The notes: a model not told the origin generated them from the sequence alone. Shown: positions 41,426-49,947, counted from the stretch's first letter. The stretch: 64,000 nt of DNA from Bacillota bacterium (GCA_023412215.1 JAEYNX010000034.1:124001-188000); one strand, 5' to 3'. A program made the numbers and translations.

Positions 41426-41635
41426 CTATTCTGTTTTTTTATATTCCAGGATATCGCCCGGCTGGCAGTCCAGAGCGTCACAGATCGCATCCAGCGTTGA
41501 AAACCGGATGGCATTTACCTTGCCGGTTTTAATCTTTGAGAGGTTTACGTTCGCAATACCGACCTTTTCAGCGAGTTCGTTCAGCGACATCTTTCTATCC
41601 GCCATCATCCGGTCAAGACGTAAAATAATTGCCAT
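41426..41635 (-). CDS. Small Cro/C1-type helix-turn-helix regulator (YozG-like)
   Basis: A 69-residue single-domain XRE-type regulator. The helix-turn-helix is MSLNELAEKVGIANVNLSKIKTGKVNAIRFSTLDAICDALDC and the protein ends QPGDILEYKK, the usual form of the YozG-like family that pairs with DUF2975 membrane proteins. It follows the DUF2975 gene by 11 bases in the same operon. The regulated target is unknown and may be the operon itself. Confidence 0.85.
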   Translation of the reverse strand: MAIILRLDRMMADRKMSLNELAEKVGIANVNLSKIKTGKVNAIRFSTLDAICDALDCQPGDILEYKKTE

Positions 41636-41646
41636 ACTCGTTCACC

Positions 41647-42183
41647 TTAAAGGGTCTCGTCTGATTGCTGCTGCAGCTCTGCACCGTATTGAAAGATAAG
41701 TGCAAAACAGTAGATGATCACCGAAAGGATAATAATCTCGCTGCTGTAATTCATGCTCTCTGCATTCGTGAGAGACAAAGACTTGCCAACCGCCGCATTG
41801 ACTGCCGGTGACACTACGCTGCTCACAAAGAGCAGTATGGCGATCTTTTTCATCCTTGAAATGTTCTTTGGCATAAACGGCGAAGAATCGCGGCTGATAT
41901 CCTTAAAGATGCGGTATGTGATAATCAGGACGGCGATAAAGAAGCACTGTGCGGCAATATTGGTAAACAGGTCTAAACCGACATTAAAGTCGGAAGCAAA
42001 CTGCATGGGCGACAATACACGCACATGGCCAACCGTAAAGCTGCCGCTCTCGGGAGAAATAACATACCACAAATCCCCGGCCAAGCCGACGCACACCATG
42101 ACGATACCGGTGATATACAGTATTTTTGTAATAATCGCGATGAATTTGCTTATGCGCTTAATCTTTTCTTGAATAGCATTCAT
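41647..42183 (-). CDS. DUF2975-family membrane protein
   Basis: A 178-residue membrane protein with four hydrophobic segments (about 13-38, 75-95, 115-135 and 150-170), matching DUF2975. Such proteins occur together with a small XRE regulator, as here, in what may be a membrane-coupled control pair. ATG 42183 is used, with GGAG 9 bases upstream; two earlier in-frame ATGs are too close to it. The function is not established. Confidence 0.75.
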   Translation of the reverse strand: MNAIQEKIKRISKFIAIITKILYITGIVMVCVGLAGDLWYVISPESGSFTVGHVRVLSPMQFASDFNVGLDLFTNIAAQCFFIAVLIITYRIFKDISRDSSPFMPKNISRMKKIAILLFVSSVVSPAVNAAVGKSLSLTNAESMNYSSEIIILSVIIYCFALIFQYGAELQQQSDETL

Positions 42184-42304
42184 TGTCATACACTCCATTT
42201 GAATTTGATGTACTCAATATAGCACGTGAATATATGGATGTCAACTATTTTTTAATGTTTAACGTTAAATTTTATACGTAATCCATCTTCATAAAGTGCA
42301 TACA

Positions 42305-42331
42305 ACAAAAACCGCCCGCAAATGCGGGCGG
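42305..42331 (-). terminator. Terminator after the GNAT gene
   Basis: Minus strand CCGCCCGC-ATTT-GCGGGCGG followed by TTTTTGTT. Confidence 0.8.
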
Positions 42332-42335
42332 CCTG

Positions 42336-42782
42336 CTATTCTATCGGTACCGTAAAGCTGTAACCATGCCGCTCAAACCCGAGCGTTTCATAAAAACGGT
42401 GCGCGTTAACCCGTTTCGCGTTGCTGGAAAGCGCCAGTTTGTAGCAGCCGTATTGGCGGCAGCGCTCCACCGCATAGGCCATCATCTGCCTGCCTATCCC
42501 CTCGCGCAGCCGGCCGACCTTTACGACAACATCCTCTACGAGGCCGGAGGGAGCACCCTGATGCGCAAGAGTATCCATTACCGCCAGCGCAAAGGTGCCC
42601 ACTATTTCTTCGCCCTGCACCGCGACATACAGCGTATACCCGGGGTAGCTTTGCATCCTTAAAAAGATATCCTCCGCCTGCCGCACCGGCAGCACCTTAC
42701 CGTCATCCATATCCGGCTGAGCATAAAGCTGCAATATAGCAGGGATATCCTCTCTCATCGCTTCCCGAAGCACGTTTGTCAT
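42336..42782 (-). CDS. GNAT-family N-acetyltransferase
   Basis: A 148-residue GNAT protein. LREAMREDIPAILQLYAQP opens the fold; the acetyl-CoA loop is DVVVKVGRLREGIGRQMMAYAVERCRQYG (R/Q-x-x-G-x-G/A form near residues 92-105); LALSSNAKRVNAHRFYETLGFERHGYSFTV is the typical C-terminal strand-helix-strand. The substrate cannot be assigned. Its ATG has GGAGG upstream. It is alone between the RCK genes and the DUF2975 operon. Confidence 0.85.
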   Translation of the reverse strand: MTNVLREAMREDIPAILQLYAQPDMDDGKVLPVRQAEDIFLRMQSYPGYTLYVAVQGEEIVGTFALAVMDTLAHQGAPSGLVEDVVVKVGRLREGIGRQMMAYAVERCRQYGCYKLALSSNAKRVNAHRFYETLGFERHGYSFTVPIE

Positions 42783-42826
42783 CCGTCGTATGCCTCCGCT
42801 AACGTCAAAAAATACGATAGGCTATT

Positions 42827-43486
42827 TTAGTCTAGCCCCAGATGACGGCCAAGCTCATGCAGCGCGTTATCCTTGCTGATGGCAATGATCTTATCGCCCG
42901 CAAGCAGCACGGTGCTGCCGCGCGGTATAATGATCTGGTCGTTGCGCGAGATGGAAACAATCACCGAGTCCTCAGGCATATGAAGCTCCATCAGGGTTTT
43001 GCCGCTGTACTTGAAATTAGCGGGCAGTGTGATCTCGGAAAGCGAGGTCTCACCGCGGTTTAAGGACATCAGCTTCTTGATGCAGGTGGTGTCTACTTCG
43101 CGCTCTAAAAGGCGCGCGATGTTGTCGGTGCTGCTGATCGGGATATCGACCCCCAGCTTTTTCATAATCGCCGCGTTCTTGGGGTTGTTCACACGGGCCA
43201 CCGTGCGCTTGATGTTAAACACGCGCTTGCCCAGCTCACAGGCCACCAGATTATCCTCATCCTGCCCGGTTACGCAGATCAGCGCGTCGGCTTCCTCCGC
43301 GCCAACCTCCTCCAGCGCTTTGATGGTGGTACCGTCGCCGCAGATAATTGGAACATCAAGGTCATTGGCAATCTTGTGGCACAGGTCGCGGCTAAGCTCT
43401 ATAATTCTGGGCTCGTGCCCATGATCAATCAGGGTTTTGGCGAGATAGTAGCCCACCTTGCCGCCGCCCACTACAATTACAATCAT
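42827..43486 (-). CDS. TrkA/KtrA-type RCK protein (potassium transport regulator)
   Basis: A 219-residue cytosolic RCK protein. The NAD(H)/nucleotide Rossmann domain has GGGKVGYYLAKTL at 7-19, GDGTTIKALEEVGAEEADALICVTGQDEDNL and the RVNNPKNAAIMKKLGVD segment; residues 140-219 are a TrkA-C ligand domain. It gates a membrane potassium transporter subunit, but none (TrkH/KtrB) is within the window. It follows another RCK gene by 30 bases and overlaps none. Confidence 0.85.
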   Translation of the reverse strand: MIVIVVGGGKVGYYLAKTLIDHGHEPRIIELSRDLCHKIANDLDVPIICGDGTTIKALEEVGAEEADALICVTGQDEDNLVACELGKRVFNIKRTVARVNNPKNAAIMKKLGVDIPISSTDNIARLLEREVDTTCIKKLMSLNRGETSLSEITLPANFKYSGKTLMELHMPEDSVIVSISRNDQIIIPRGSTVLLAGDKIIAISKDNALHELGRHLGLD

Positions 43487-43516
43487 TTTATATTTCCTCC
43501 GAACATGGCTTCATAA

Positions 43517-44137
43517 TTAATCGATGGCCGAGGCATAAACAAGCTTGTCGGTGCTCAGCAGTACATACTTGCCGTTACTGGCAAGGGTGAGCGAACGGTT
43601 TTCGTGCATCACCGCAAAAAGCAGTTCGTCGGCGTCCTCTTCTATCGCGTCAACCGTTTTGCCGACATAGCCCTTGGGCACGGGTACGGTGGAGTAGGAG
43701 AAGGTAGAGGAACCGATGGTCACGGGCTTGCTTACAGCGTTGCCGAGCAGCGCCGACTTTACCGCGTTTACCGTAAGATTGGTGGAGCAAACGGTGCTGA
43801 TACCGAAGCTCGCGAAGATCTCCTCCCGCGCGGGGTCGTAGATGCGGGTGAGTACGATAGGAACGCGGAACAGCTCCTTGGCAATCTGGCACACCATAAT
43901 GTTCACGTTATCGTCCGGCGTCACCGCCGCAATGGCGTCGCAGGATTCAATCCCCGCGTTTTTAAGCACATCCTCATCAATCGGGATACCCGAAACGGTG
44001 TAGCCGTCAAAATCGTTGTCCAGTGCCTCAAAGTTGCGCGCGTCCTTATCCACCACCGAAACGGTGTGGCCCTCGGCACAAAGGATGCTGGCAAGACGCG
44101 AGCCAACCTTTCTGCACCCAACTATTAATATATTCAT
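43517..44137 (-). CDS. TrkA-family RCK protein, second copy
   Basis: A 206-residue RCK protein with the Rossmann motif VGCRKVGSRLAS (GxxxxG with Cys-Arg instead of Gly-Gly), IPIDEDVLKNAGIESCDAIAAVTPDDNVNIMVCQIA, RIYDPAREEIFASFGI, and a divergent TrkA-C half. It is clearly paralogous to the adjacent gene at 42827 but less canonical; the pair may form a hetero-octameric gating ring. It is first in the two-gene operon with its own promoter. Confidence 0.82.
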   Translation of the reverse strand: MNILIVGCRKVGSRLASILCAEGHTVSVVDKDARNFEALDNDFDGYTVSGIPIDEDVLKNAGIESCDAIAAVTPDDNVNIMVCQIAKELFRVPIVLTRIYDPAREEIFASFGISTVCSTNLTVNAVKSALLGNAVSKPVTIGSSTFSYSTVPVPKGYVGKTVDAIEEDADELLFAVMHENRSLTLASNGKYVLLSTDKLVYASAID

Positions 44138-44228
44138 TGCAAGTCCTCCAAAAACAGTATTTACGCATTCCTATATCGATAGAACGACACAGCTTAAATA
44201 AAATCCCCAAAAACAAAATGATAGTAGT

Positions 44229-44256
44229 ATTATAGTACACTTTATGAAATAAGCAA
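44229..44256 (-). promoter_or_regulatory. Promoter of the RCK operon
   Basis: Minus strand TTGCTT (44256-44251), 16-base spacer, TATAAT (44234-44229). Confidence 0.55.
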
Positions 44257-44334
44257 GAGGGAATGTGTAAAACCAATTAAAATCCACACAAAGCAACAGC
44301 CGGGGTTTCCCCCGGCATTAGCCTAATGTACGTT

Positions 44335-45153
44335 TTATTGTTTGTCTGTGTACTCTTCAAGGCAGAGATTGTGCGCCGTCATGTATTCCGCGTTCTCCTT
44401 GCCCACATAACGGTAGTGCCACGGCTCGTAGGTGATGCCCGTAATATCCTGCTTATCCTTCGGGTAGCGCAGCACAAAACCATATTCGGCACAGTGCGTG
44501 ATAAGCCAGTTAAATTCTTTGGTTTGGTCAAAGGTATCGTCTAAGTCTCCGTGATTCTGGTACCAGCTCGGTGCCACAATATCGGTGGCAAGACCGGTAT
44601 GGTGCTCGCTGGTGCCCGGGATAGCCACCCATTTCGCCGCCTCGTTCTTGGCGTCCTCTTCGCTGTAGCCTTGGTTTACATACTCGGCTACCTTACTGTT
44701 GTACAGGGTCTCCTGCTTGGATACCTTTCGGTAGGCCGAGATGACGCTCAGCTCAAAGCCATCATTTTTTGCCGCTGCCAGCATGTCTTGCAGCGCGCCA
44801 ACCGCCCTGGAGTCAAAATCGTAGGTACTGCCCGAAATCTCGGTTAGGTCTACGTCAAAATCCTTCGGCAGCGGGTGCGCGCGATTAACAAGCAAAAGTC
44901 TCCAATCGTCGCTTGCGTTCACAGGCTTAGCCTCCTCAGAACTGCTTTGTTCGCTGCTGGTTGCCGGTTCTCCCGGCTGCTGTGCAGCCGAGCTGTCGAT
45001 TGCACCGCCCGAAGGCGATGCGTCGCTCACCGAGGAAGAGGTACCCTCCGGTGTATCGGAGGAGGTTTTTTCGCCGCCCAGCATCCCATAGGAACAGGAC
45101 GACAAGAGCAGCGCTGCAATCAGCATGGTGGTTAACATCTTAACATGTTTCAT
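44335..45153 (-). CDS. Lipoprotein D-alanyl-D-alanine carboxypeptidase, VanY/M15B type
   Basis: A 272-residue zinc peptidase. The signal peptide ends in the lipobox LLSSC (Cys near residue 20). A Ser/Glu-rich linker runs to about residue 80, then the M15 domain: SAYRKVSKQETLYN, the metal motif SEHHTGLATD (SxHxxGxAxD) and YEPWHYRYVG (ExxWHxRY) with the catalytic Glu. It trims the terminal D-Ala of peptidoglycan stem peptides outside the membrane. No vancomycin-resistance genes are nearby, so a housekeeping role is likely. Confidence 0.88.
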   Translation of the reverse strand: MKHVKMLTTMLIAALLLSSCSYGMLGGEKTSSDTPEGTSSSVSDASPSGGAIDSSAAQQPGEPATSSEQSSSEEAKPVNASDDWRLLLVNRAHPLPKDFDVDLTEISGSTYDFDSRAVGALQDMLAAAKNDGFELSVISAYRKVSKQETLYNSKVAEYVNQGYSEEDAKNEAAKWVAIPGTSEHHTGLATDIVAPSWYQNHGDLDDTFDQTKEFNWLITHCAEYGFVLRYPKDKQDITGITYEPWHYRYVGKENAEYMTAHNLCLEEYTDKQ

Positions 45154-45192
45154 GTACGATAACTTCCTTTAATATAATAACTATATGGCTTC

Positions 45193-45306
45193 TTAGCCAA
45201 AAAAATACCCCAACAAGATGAGCACAACAATAACCGCAAGGGTTAATACAATAATCCTCCAAACCGGCTGATTATTTCGGTTATTCCAAAACGAATTAAA
45301 ATCCAT
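45193..45306 (-). CDS. 37-residue single-span membrane peptide
   Basis: A short gene just upstream of the VanY-type gene. ATG 45306 has GGGGGAGA 5 bases upstream. The peptide has a polar Asn-rich N-terminus (MDFNSFWNNRNNQPVW) and one hydrophobic span of about 18 residues (IIVLTLAVIVVLILLGYF). No family is recognised. It ends 40 bases before the peptidase gene on the same strand and is divergent from perR. Confidence 0.55.
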   Translation of the reverse strand: MDFNSFWNNRNNQPVWRIIVLTLAVIVVLILLGYFFG

Positions 45307-45401
45307 GCTATTCTCCCCCATATAGTGCCTACACTCATTATAATTCATTCAACAATCGGTTGCAAATGCAAAATATTTTTTTTAGAAAACCCAAATAACC
45401 C

Positions 45402-45456
45402 TTGACAGGCCCCTCCTCTTGATGTATTATATGTTTGTAATCAATAATGATTATCA
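45402..45456 (+). promoter_or_regulatory. perR promoter with a Fur/PerR-type box
   Basis: TTGACA (45402-45407), 17-base spacer, TATTAT (45425-45430). CAATAATGATTATCA (45442-45456) matches the 7-1-7 Fur-family box TGATAAT-N-ATTATCA at 12 of 14 positions and lies just after the expected start, so repression by its own product is likely. Confidence 0.8.
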
Positions 45457-45478
45457 ATATTGAAAAGTGGTGGTACAG

Positions 45479-45862
45479 GTGAAGCGTACCAAACAAAAAG
45501 CGATGATCTATAATGCGGTTGTGCAGCACCGCTGCCACCCAACGGCGGATTATATCTATAACCTGTTAAAACCCGAGAACCCCAACCTAAGCCTTGCGAC
45601 CGTTTACCGCAATTTAAACACCTTTGCGGAGGACGGGCTTATCTTAAAGCTGCGCATGCCAAACGGCAGCGACCGCTTTGACGGCACCCTGACGCCGCAT
45701 TATCACATGGTGTGCGAGCGCTGCGGCGAGGTGTCGGACATCGACTTAAACGAGCTCGAGCATTTAACCGAGGACATTCAGGCGCGGAGCGGTTTTTCGG
45801 TCTCTTATTTTAATCTTGTCATATATGGCGTATGCAAAAACTGCAATTCCGCCATTGTATAA
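45479..45862 (+). CDS. perR: Fur-family regulator, PerR-like
   Basis: A 127-residue Fur-family metalloregulator. The winged helix covers 1-75 (HPTADYIYNLL, LSLATVYRNLNTFAEDG). The regulatory-metal segment is DRFDGTLTPHYHMVCERCGEV, with the HxH and Asp positions used by PerR; structural zinc cysteines occur as CxxC in CERC and CKNC. GTG 45479 is preferred; upstream in-frame GTGs have no better site. Rubrerythrin follows 27 bases later, making a peroxide-sensing PerR the best reading, with Fur as the alternative. Confidence 0.8.
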   Translation: MKRTKQKAMIYNAVVQHRCHPTADYIYNLLKPENPNLSLATVYRNLNTFAEDGLILKLRMPNGSDRFDGTLTPHYHMVCERCGEVSDIDLNELEHLTEDIQARSGFSVSYFNLVIYGVCKNCNSAIV

Positions 45863-45889
45863 AATTTTATTGATGAAAGAGGTAGTAAC

Positions 45890-46429
45890 ATGAAAGAGTT
45901 AAAGGGCAGCAAAACAGAGAAGAACCTGATGACCGCGTTTGCCGGAGAATCGCAGGCCAGAAACAAGTATACATACTATGCTTCTAAGGCAAAGAAAGAG
46001 GGCTACGAGCAGATTGCAGAGCTGTTCACCGCCACCGCCAACAACGAGAAGGAGCATGCGAAGATTTGGTTTAAGCTGCTGCACGACGGCATCGCCGATA
46101 CCGCCGCCAACTTAAAGGATGCCGCCGCCGGCGAAAACTACGAGTGGACCGATATGTACGCAAACTTCGCCAAGGAAGCGCGTGAAGAGGGCTTTGACCG
46201 CATCGCCTTCCTGTTTGAGGGCGTTGCGAAGATTGAAAAGGAACACGAGGAGCGTTATCTTGCCCTTTTAAACAATGTAGAGACCTCCACCGTATTTGCC
46301 AAAGACGAGGAAGTTTGCTGGATTTGCTTAAACTGCGGCCATGTTTACTACGGCAAGAATGCGCCTGAGAAATGCCCCATCTGCGACCACCCGAAGGCTT
46401 ACTTCGAGCTCCGCGAAAAGAACTACTAA
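45890..46429 (+). CDS. rbr: Rubrerythrin
   Basis: Peroxide-reducing diiron protein, 179 residues. Residues 1-140 form the four-helix bundle with the two E-x-x-H-type ligand sets (FAGESQARNKY, ANNEKEHAK, FAKEAREEGF, KIEKEHEERY). Residues 141-179 carry the rubredoxin-like Fe(SCys)4 centre with CWICLNCGH and CPICDHP. It lies behind perR and probably shares its transcript, giving hydrogen-peroxide-inducible detoxification in an anaerobe. Confidence 0.95.
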   Translation: MKELKGSKTEKNLMTAFAGESQARNKYTYYASKAKKEGYEQIAELFTATANNEKEHAKIWFKLLHDGIADTAANLKDAAAGENYEWTDMYANFAKEAREEGFDRIAFLFEGVAKIEKEHEERYLALLNNVETSTVFAKDEEVCWICLNCGHVYYGKNAPEKCPICDHPKAYFELREKNY

Positions 46430-46451
46430 TCCTCCACTACCCACTATAAAT

Positions 46452-46548
46452 GCCGCCCGCCTTTTGGCGGGCGGCCAAGGAACCAAAGTAAATTTTTGAA
46501 TTCCCCGTGCTTAGGCGGGCAGCGATTGCTGCCCGCTCTTTGTTTTGT
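46452..46548 (+). terminator. Tandem hairpins ending the perR-rbr operon
   Basis: GCCGCCCGCC-TTTT-GGCGGGCGGC (46452-46475) without a T-tail, then GCGGGCAGC-GATT-GCTGCCCGC (46515-46536) with the T-rich tail TCTTTGTTTTG. Confidence 0.8.
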
Positions 46549-46686
46549 TCGGCTGCTTTTTTACACGGTTTACAATCCTGTTTAAAGTCGTACAATGAAA
46601 GTTGATGTTACGCATATAAAATATTTTTATTTTTCCGCACATTTTAAGGGCACTAATCGTTAATCAGTTTGAGAGGAGGTTTTGAG

Positions 46687-47145
46687 GTGCCGGTCGATAT
46701 CCAAGCACAATACGATAAGATCTATCGATATTGTTATTATAAGGTCGGCAATTCCCCGTTGGCGGAGGACCTGACCCAAGAAACCTTTCTCAAATACTTT
46801 GCGCAGAATTCATACATAGAGCACGGCAAGCAGCTTGCCTACCTCTACACCATCGCGAGGAACCTCTGCATGGATGCTTTTCGCAAAAAGCAGCCGGAGG
46901 AGCTGACCGATGAATTGCCGGGCACAAACGGCATGGAGCAGCTGGAGCTTCAGCTTGCCATGCGGCAGGCGCTCAAAACGCTGCCGGAACAGGAACAGGA
47001 GTTGCTGCTGTTAAGGTATGTAAACGGGCTTTCGGTCGGCGAAATTGCAGCGTTTACGGGTATCTCCCGCTTTGCGGTCTACCGTAGGACAAGCTCTACG
47101 CTGGCGCTCCTGAAAGCAACGCTCAGAGAGGAGGATTTTCTGTGA
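46687..47145 (+). CDS. RNA polymerase sigma factor, ECF type
   Basis: A 152-residue group IV sigma factor. Region 2 is at 1-75 (YDKIYRYCYYKVGNSPLAEDLTQETFLKYF, then YLYTIARNLCMDAFRKK) and region 4 at 95-145 (LPEQEQELLLLRYVNGLSVGEIAAFTGISRFAVYRRT). GTG 46687 has GAGGAGG 7 bases upstream. Its stop overlaps the next gene start (GTGA). No anti-sigma gene with a zinc-binding HxxxCxxC motif is seen; the following membrane protein may take that role. The ABC exporter downstream is its probable regulon. Confidence 0.85.
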   Translation: MPVDIQAQYDKIYRYCYYKVGNSPLAEDLTQETFLKYFAQNSYIEHGKQLAYLYTIARNLCMDAFRKKQPEELTDELPGTNGMEQLELQLAMRQALKTLPEQEQELLLLRYVNGLSVGEIAAFTGISRFAVYRRTSSTLALLKATLREEDFL

Positions 47146-47891
47146 ATAAAAGGCTGAAAAACGCTTTGCAGGCATCCTTTGCCGCACCGCAGCCCGCGGA
47201 CAAAGAACGGTTTTTAAAAACACTGCGCTTTCCCAAAATCAGCTATCGGAAATTTTTGCTCACTCAGTTTTGCTACATCCGTAAACGGGTGTGGGGAGTT
47301 TCCGCCTTAATTGTTTTGCTTGGCTGGGCCATTGCCTTTTTCCCGCCCTCTTCGGTGGATTGGCACACGGAGGCGGGAACGATATGGAGCATCTCGGCCA
47401 TTTTGCCGTTTCTGGCCATGCTGACGTCCACGGAACTTTACCGCTCCTGTTTTCACCGCATGGCCGAGCTGGAAACGGCCTGCCGGTTTAGCCTGCCGCA
47501 GATTGTGATGGCGCGAATCGCCGTTTTAGGCGGCGGGAACTTTGTGATCCTGACGCTGCTTTTAATCTTTATGAGCCGCATTTCCGCGTACAGTCTGCTG
47601 CAGGTTATCGCCTACCTGATGGTACCGTACCTCATTACCTGCGCTACCTGCCTCTGGATACTCAACCGTGTGCGCGGGCGGGAAAATGTATACTGCTGCG
47701 CCGCCGCAGTAGGCTTCATTTGCGTGGTAAATGTGGTTTTCAGCAGTACCGTACAGTATTTCTACCTAAGCGCATACCTTCACTACTGGCTGCTTCTCTT
47801 TGCATCCAGCGGCGCGCTCATTGGCATTCAGGTGCGCAATCTGCTTAAACAAACGGAGGACAGAACATGGAACTTATTCTTGACCGAGTGA
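47142..47891 (+). CDS. Six-helix membrane protein of the sigma-ABC operon
   Basis: A 249-residue protein with a basic, soluble N-terminal segment of about 45 residues, then six hydrophobic spans (about 50-70, 80-97, 122-145, 150-170, 185-205 and 210-232). I do not recognise a named family. The soluble N-terminus next to the sigma gene makes it a candidate membrane anti-sigma factor, or it may be an accessory subunit of the ABC exporter. GTG 47142 overlaps the sigma stop, and its 3' end overlaps the ABC ATPase gene by 25 bases. Confidence 0.6.
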   Translation: MNKRLKNALQASFAAPQPADKERFLKTLRFPKISYRKFLLTQFCYIRKRVWGVSALIVLLGWAIAFFPPSSVDWHTEAGTIWSISAILPFLAMLTSTELYRSCFHRMAELETACRFSLPQIVMARIAVLGGGNFVILTLLLIFMSRISAYSLLQVIAYLMVPYLITCATCLWILNRVRGRENVYCCAAAVGFICVVNVVFSSTVQYFYLSAYLHYWLLLFASSGALIGIQVRNLLKQTEDRTWNLFLTE

Positions 47892-48733
47892 CAAAACACT
47901 ATGGCAGCAAAATCGCCTGTGACCGCATATCTTTAACTCTTCATCGGGGTGTATACGGCCTCTTGGGCGCAAACGGCACCGGTAAAACCACCCTGATGCG
48001 CATCATGTGCGGTGTGCTTACCCCCACATCCGGAACCGTTTCGTATGACGGCATGGATGTGAGCCAGGAGGATTACCGCGATGTGCTGGGCTACCTGCCG
48101 CAGGAGTTTGGCTACTACCCGGAGTTTTCGGCGCTCGATTTTATGCTTTACATCGCCACGCTCAAAGGGCTGCCAAAGGCTCGGGCTAAGGAAAAGGCCT
48201 GGGAGCTACTGGAGCTTGTCTCGCTTGGCAAGGAGGCCAAAAAGAAGATCAAAACCCTTTCGGGCGGCATGAAACAGCGGCTTGGCATCGCGCAATCGAT
48301 GCTCAACGACCCGAAGATATTGATTTTGGACGAACCTACCGCCGGCCTTGACCCAAAGGAACGGGTGCGCTTTCGCAACCTGATCTCCCGCCTCGGCGCG
48401 GAGCGCATCGTACTCCTTTCCACCCACATTGTTTCGGATGTGGAGCACATCGCCGACACCATCCTGATGATGAAAGACGGGCAGCTTATCCATCAAGGGT
48501 CGCTGGAAGAGATCATCCGGGCAATAGAGGGCAAGGTTTGGGAATGCGTTGTGCCGCAGGCGGCGGCAGACCTGCTGTGCGAAAAGTACCCTGTCATCAA
48601 TCTGCGGCAGGAGGGCGAAGGGGTGTTTCTGCGCCTGATAGGCGAGGAAAAGCCCTGCGATACGGCGACGACCGCACAGGCTGGCTTGGAGGATCTTTAT
48701 CTATACTATTTCAGTGAGGTAAACGAACAATGA
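47867..48733 (+). CDS. ABC transporter ATP-binding protein
   Basis: A 288-residue ATPase of the ABC-2 export class. Walker A is GANGTGKTT near 37, the Q-loop LPQEFGYYPEFSALDFM, the signature LSGGMKQRLG, Walker B ILILDEPTAGLDP, and STHIVSDVE carries the switch His. A C-terminal extension of about 70 residues (KVWECVVPQAAADLLC...) is typical of bacitracin- or sodium-exporter-like members. It overlaps both neighbours, so the four genes are one translationally coupled operon. Confidence 0.88.
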   Translation: MELILDRVTKHYGSKIACDRISLTLHRGVYGLLGANGTGKTTLMRIMCGVLTPTSGTVSYDGMDVSQEDYRDVLGYLPQEFGYYPEFSALDFMLYIATLKGLPKARAKEKAWELLELVSLGKEAKKKIKTLSGGMKQRLGIAQSMLNDPKILILDEPTAGLDPKERVRFRNLISRLGAERIVLLSTHIVSDVEHIADTILMMKDGQLIHQGSLEEIIRAIEGKVWECVVPQAAADLLCEKYPVINLRQEGEGVFLRLIGEEKPCDTATTAQAGLEDLYLYYFSEVNEQ

Positions 48734-49947
48734 GTGACTTCTGGAGTTTGGTGCGCTATGAGTATAAGAAGATACTGCATAAAAAAAGCGTTTTTATCGT
48801 CTTGGTACTGGCCGTTATCGTCACGGCCGCCAGCGTTTGGGGTACGCTGTTCGGCAATTCCTATGTCGAGGGGGAGGTGTTTGAATCCCACTACGACGCC
48901 ATCGTCAAAGACCGGGCCTATGCCCGCTCCCTTGCCGGACGAAAAATTGACACACCGCTGATTCTGGAGGCGGCACAGGCCTACGCAAAGATACCGGAGG
49001 CGGACCGCTATATTGACATGCCGGAGTACCAGACCTTCGCACGGCGGTACAGTGAAATCTATAATATCAGCCGCGCGGTTTACAATACGGACGCTCGCCG
49101 GTTTGATATGGTGGATTTTCAGGCGCTCAGTGATGAACAGGCAGAGCAGTTTTACACCGCCCGCCGCGATAAGCAGGTGGAGGCCGTGGAGGCTACGGCG
49201 ATGAGCGACAAGGCTAAAGAAAAGGTGCTTGCGCTGGACGCGCAGATTAAAACGCCTTTTACCTTTTCTTATACGGAGGGCTACACGCGATTTTTCACCC
49301 TCATGTACACCATCGGCCTGATGGCGGCCTTTGTGATGGCGATCTGTATCTCTCCGCTCTTCGCGGGGGAGTATACATCGGGCGCCGACCAACTCATCCT
49401 CGCTTCCAAACACGGAAAGCACCGGCTCATACAGGCCAAACTGTTCACGGGCTTTTCGATGTCTGCCGCCATATGCCTTGTCCTTACCCTGTTAAGCTAT
49501 ATCCTTTCCCTGCTTACGTTCGGCTTTAACGGGGGGAGTGCCCCGCTGCAGCTTTATTACCCCACATCGCCCTACCCGCTGACCATGGGACAAACGTCGC
49601 TTCTGCTCGCTGTCTGCACCTTTTTTGCCTGCCTGATGACGACGGCAATCACGATGCTCTTATCTGCAATATTTAAATCGTCTTTTGGTGTCATTATACT
49701 AATCAGCTTACTGCTCATTGTCCCGATGTTCATTACAGTGACCTATGAGCATATTGCGCTGTTTAACCTGTTCCACCTTCTGCCGACAAACATGATGGAG
49801 TTCGGGCCCGTGACAAGCCCCATCCAATACGAATTATTCGGGCTGGTTGTTCGCCCCTACGTATTTCTGCCCTTGTTTGCGACCCTGATATCCGTTCTGC
49901 TTACACCGTTTGCCTACCGCTCTTTCAAACACCATCAGGCCGCTTAA
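48730..49947 (+). CDS. ABC transporter permease
   Basis: A 405-residue permease. One membrane helix near 20-40 precedes a large extracytoplasmic domain of about 150 residues, then about five more spans between 185 and 395 (TLMYTIGLMAAFVMAICIS, MSAAICLVLTLLSYILSLL, LLAVCTFFACLMTTAIT, GVIILISLLLIVPMFITV, VFLPLFATLISVLL). The extracytoplasmic domain resembles those of stress- and peptide-responsive ABC systems. ATG 48730 overlaps the ATPase stop (ATGA). The substrate is unknown. Confidence 0.82.
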   Translation: MSDFWSLVRYEYKKILHKKSVFIVLVLAVIVTAASVWGTLFGNSYVEGEVFESHYDAIVKDRAYARSLAGRKIDTPLILEAAQAYAKIPEADRYIDMPEYQTFARRYSEIYNISRAVYNTDARRFDMVDFQALSDEQAEQFYTARRDKQVEAVEATAMSDKAKEKVLALDAQIKTPFTFSYTEGYTRFFTLMYTIGLMAAFVMAICISPLFAGEYTSGADQLILASKHGKHRLIQAKLFTGFSMSAAICLVLTLLSYILSLLTFGFNGGSAPLQLYYPTSPYPLTMGQTSLLLAVCTFFACLMTTAITMLLSAIFKSSFGVIILISLLLIVPMFITVTYEHIALFNLFHLLPTNMMEFGPVTSPIQYELFGLVVRPYVFLPLFATLISVLLTPFAYRSFKHHQAA

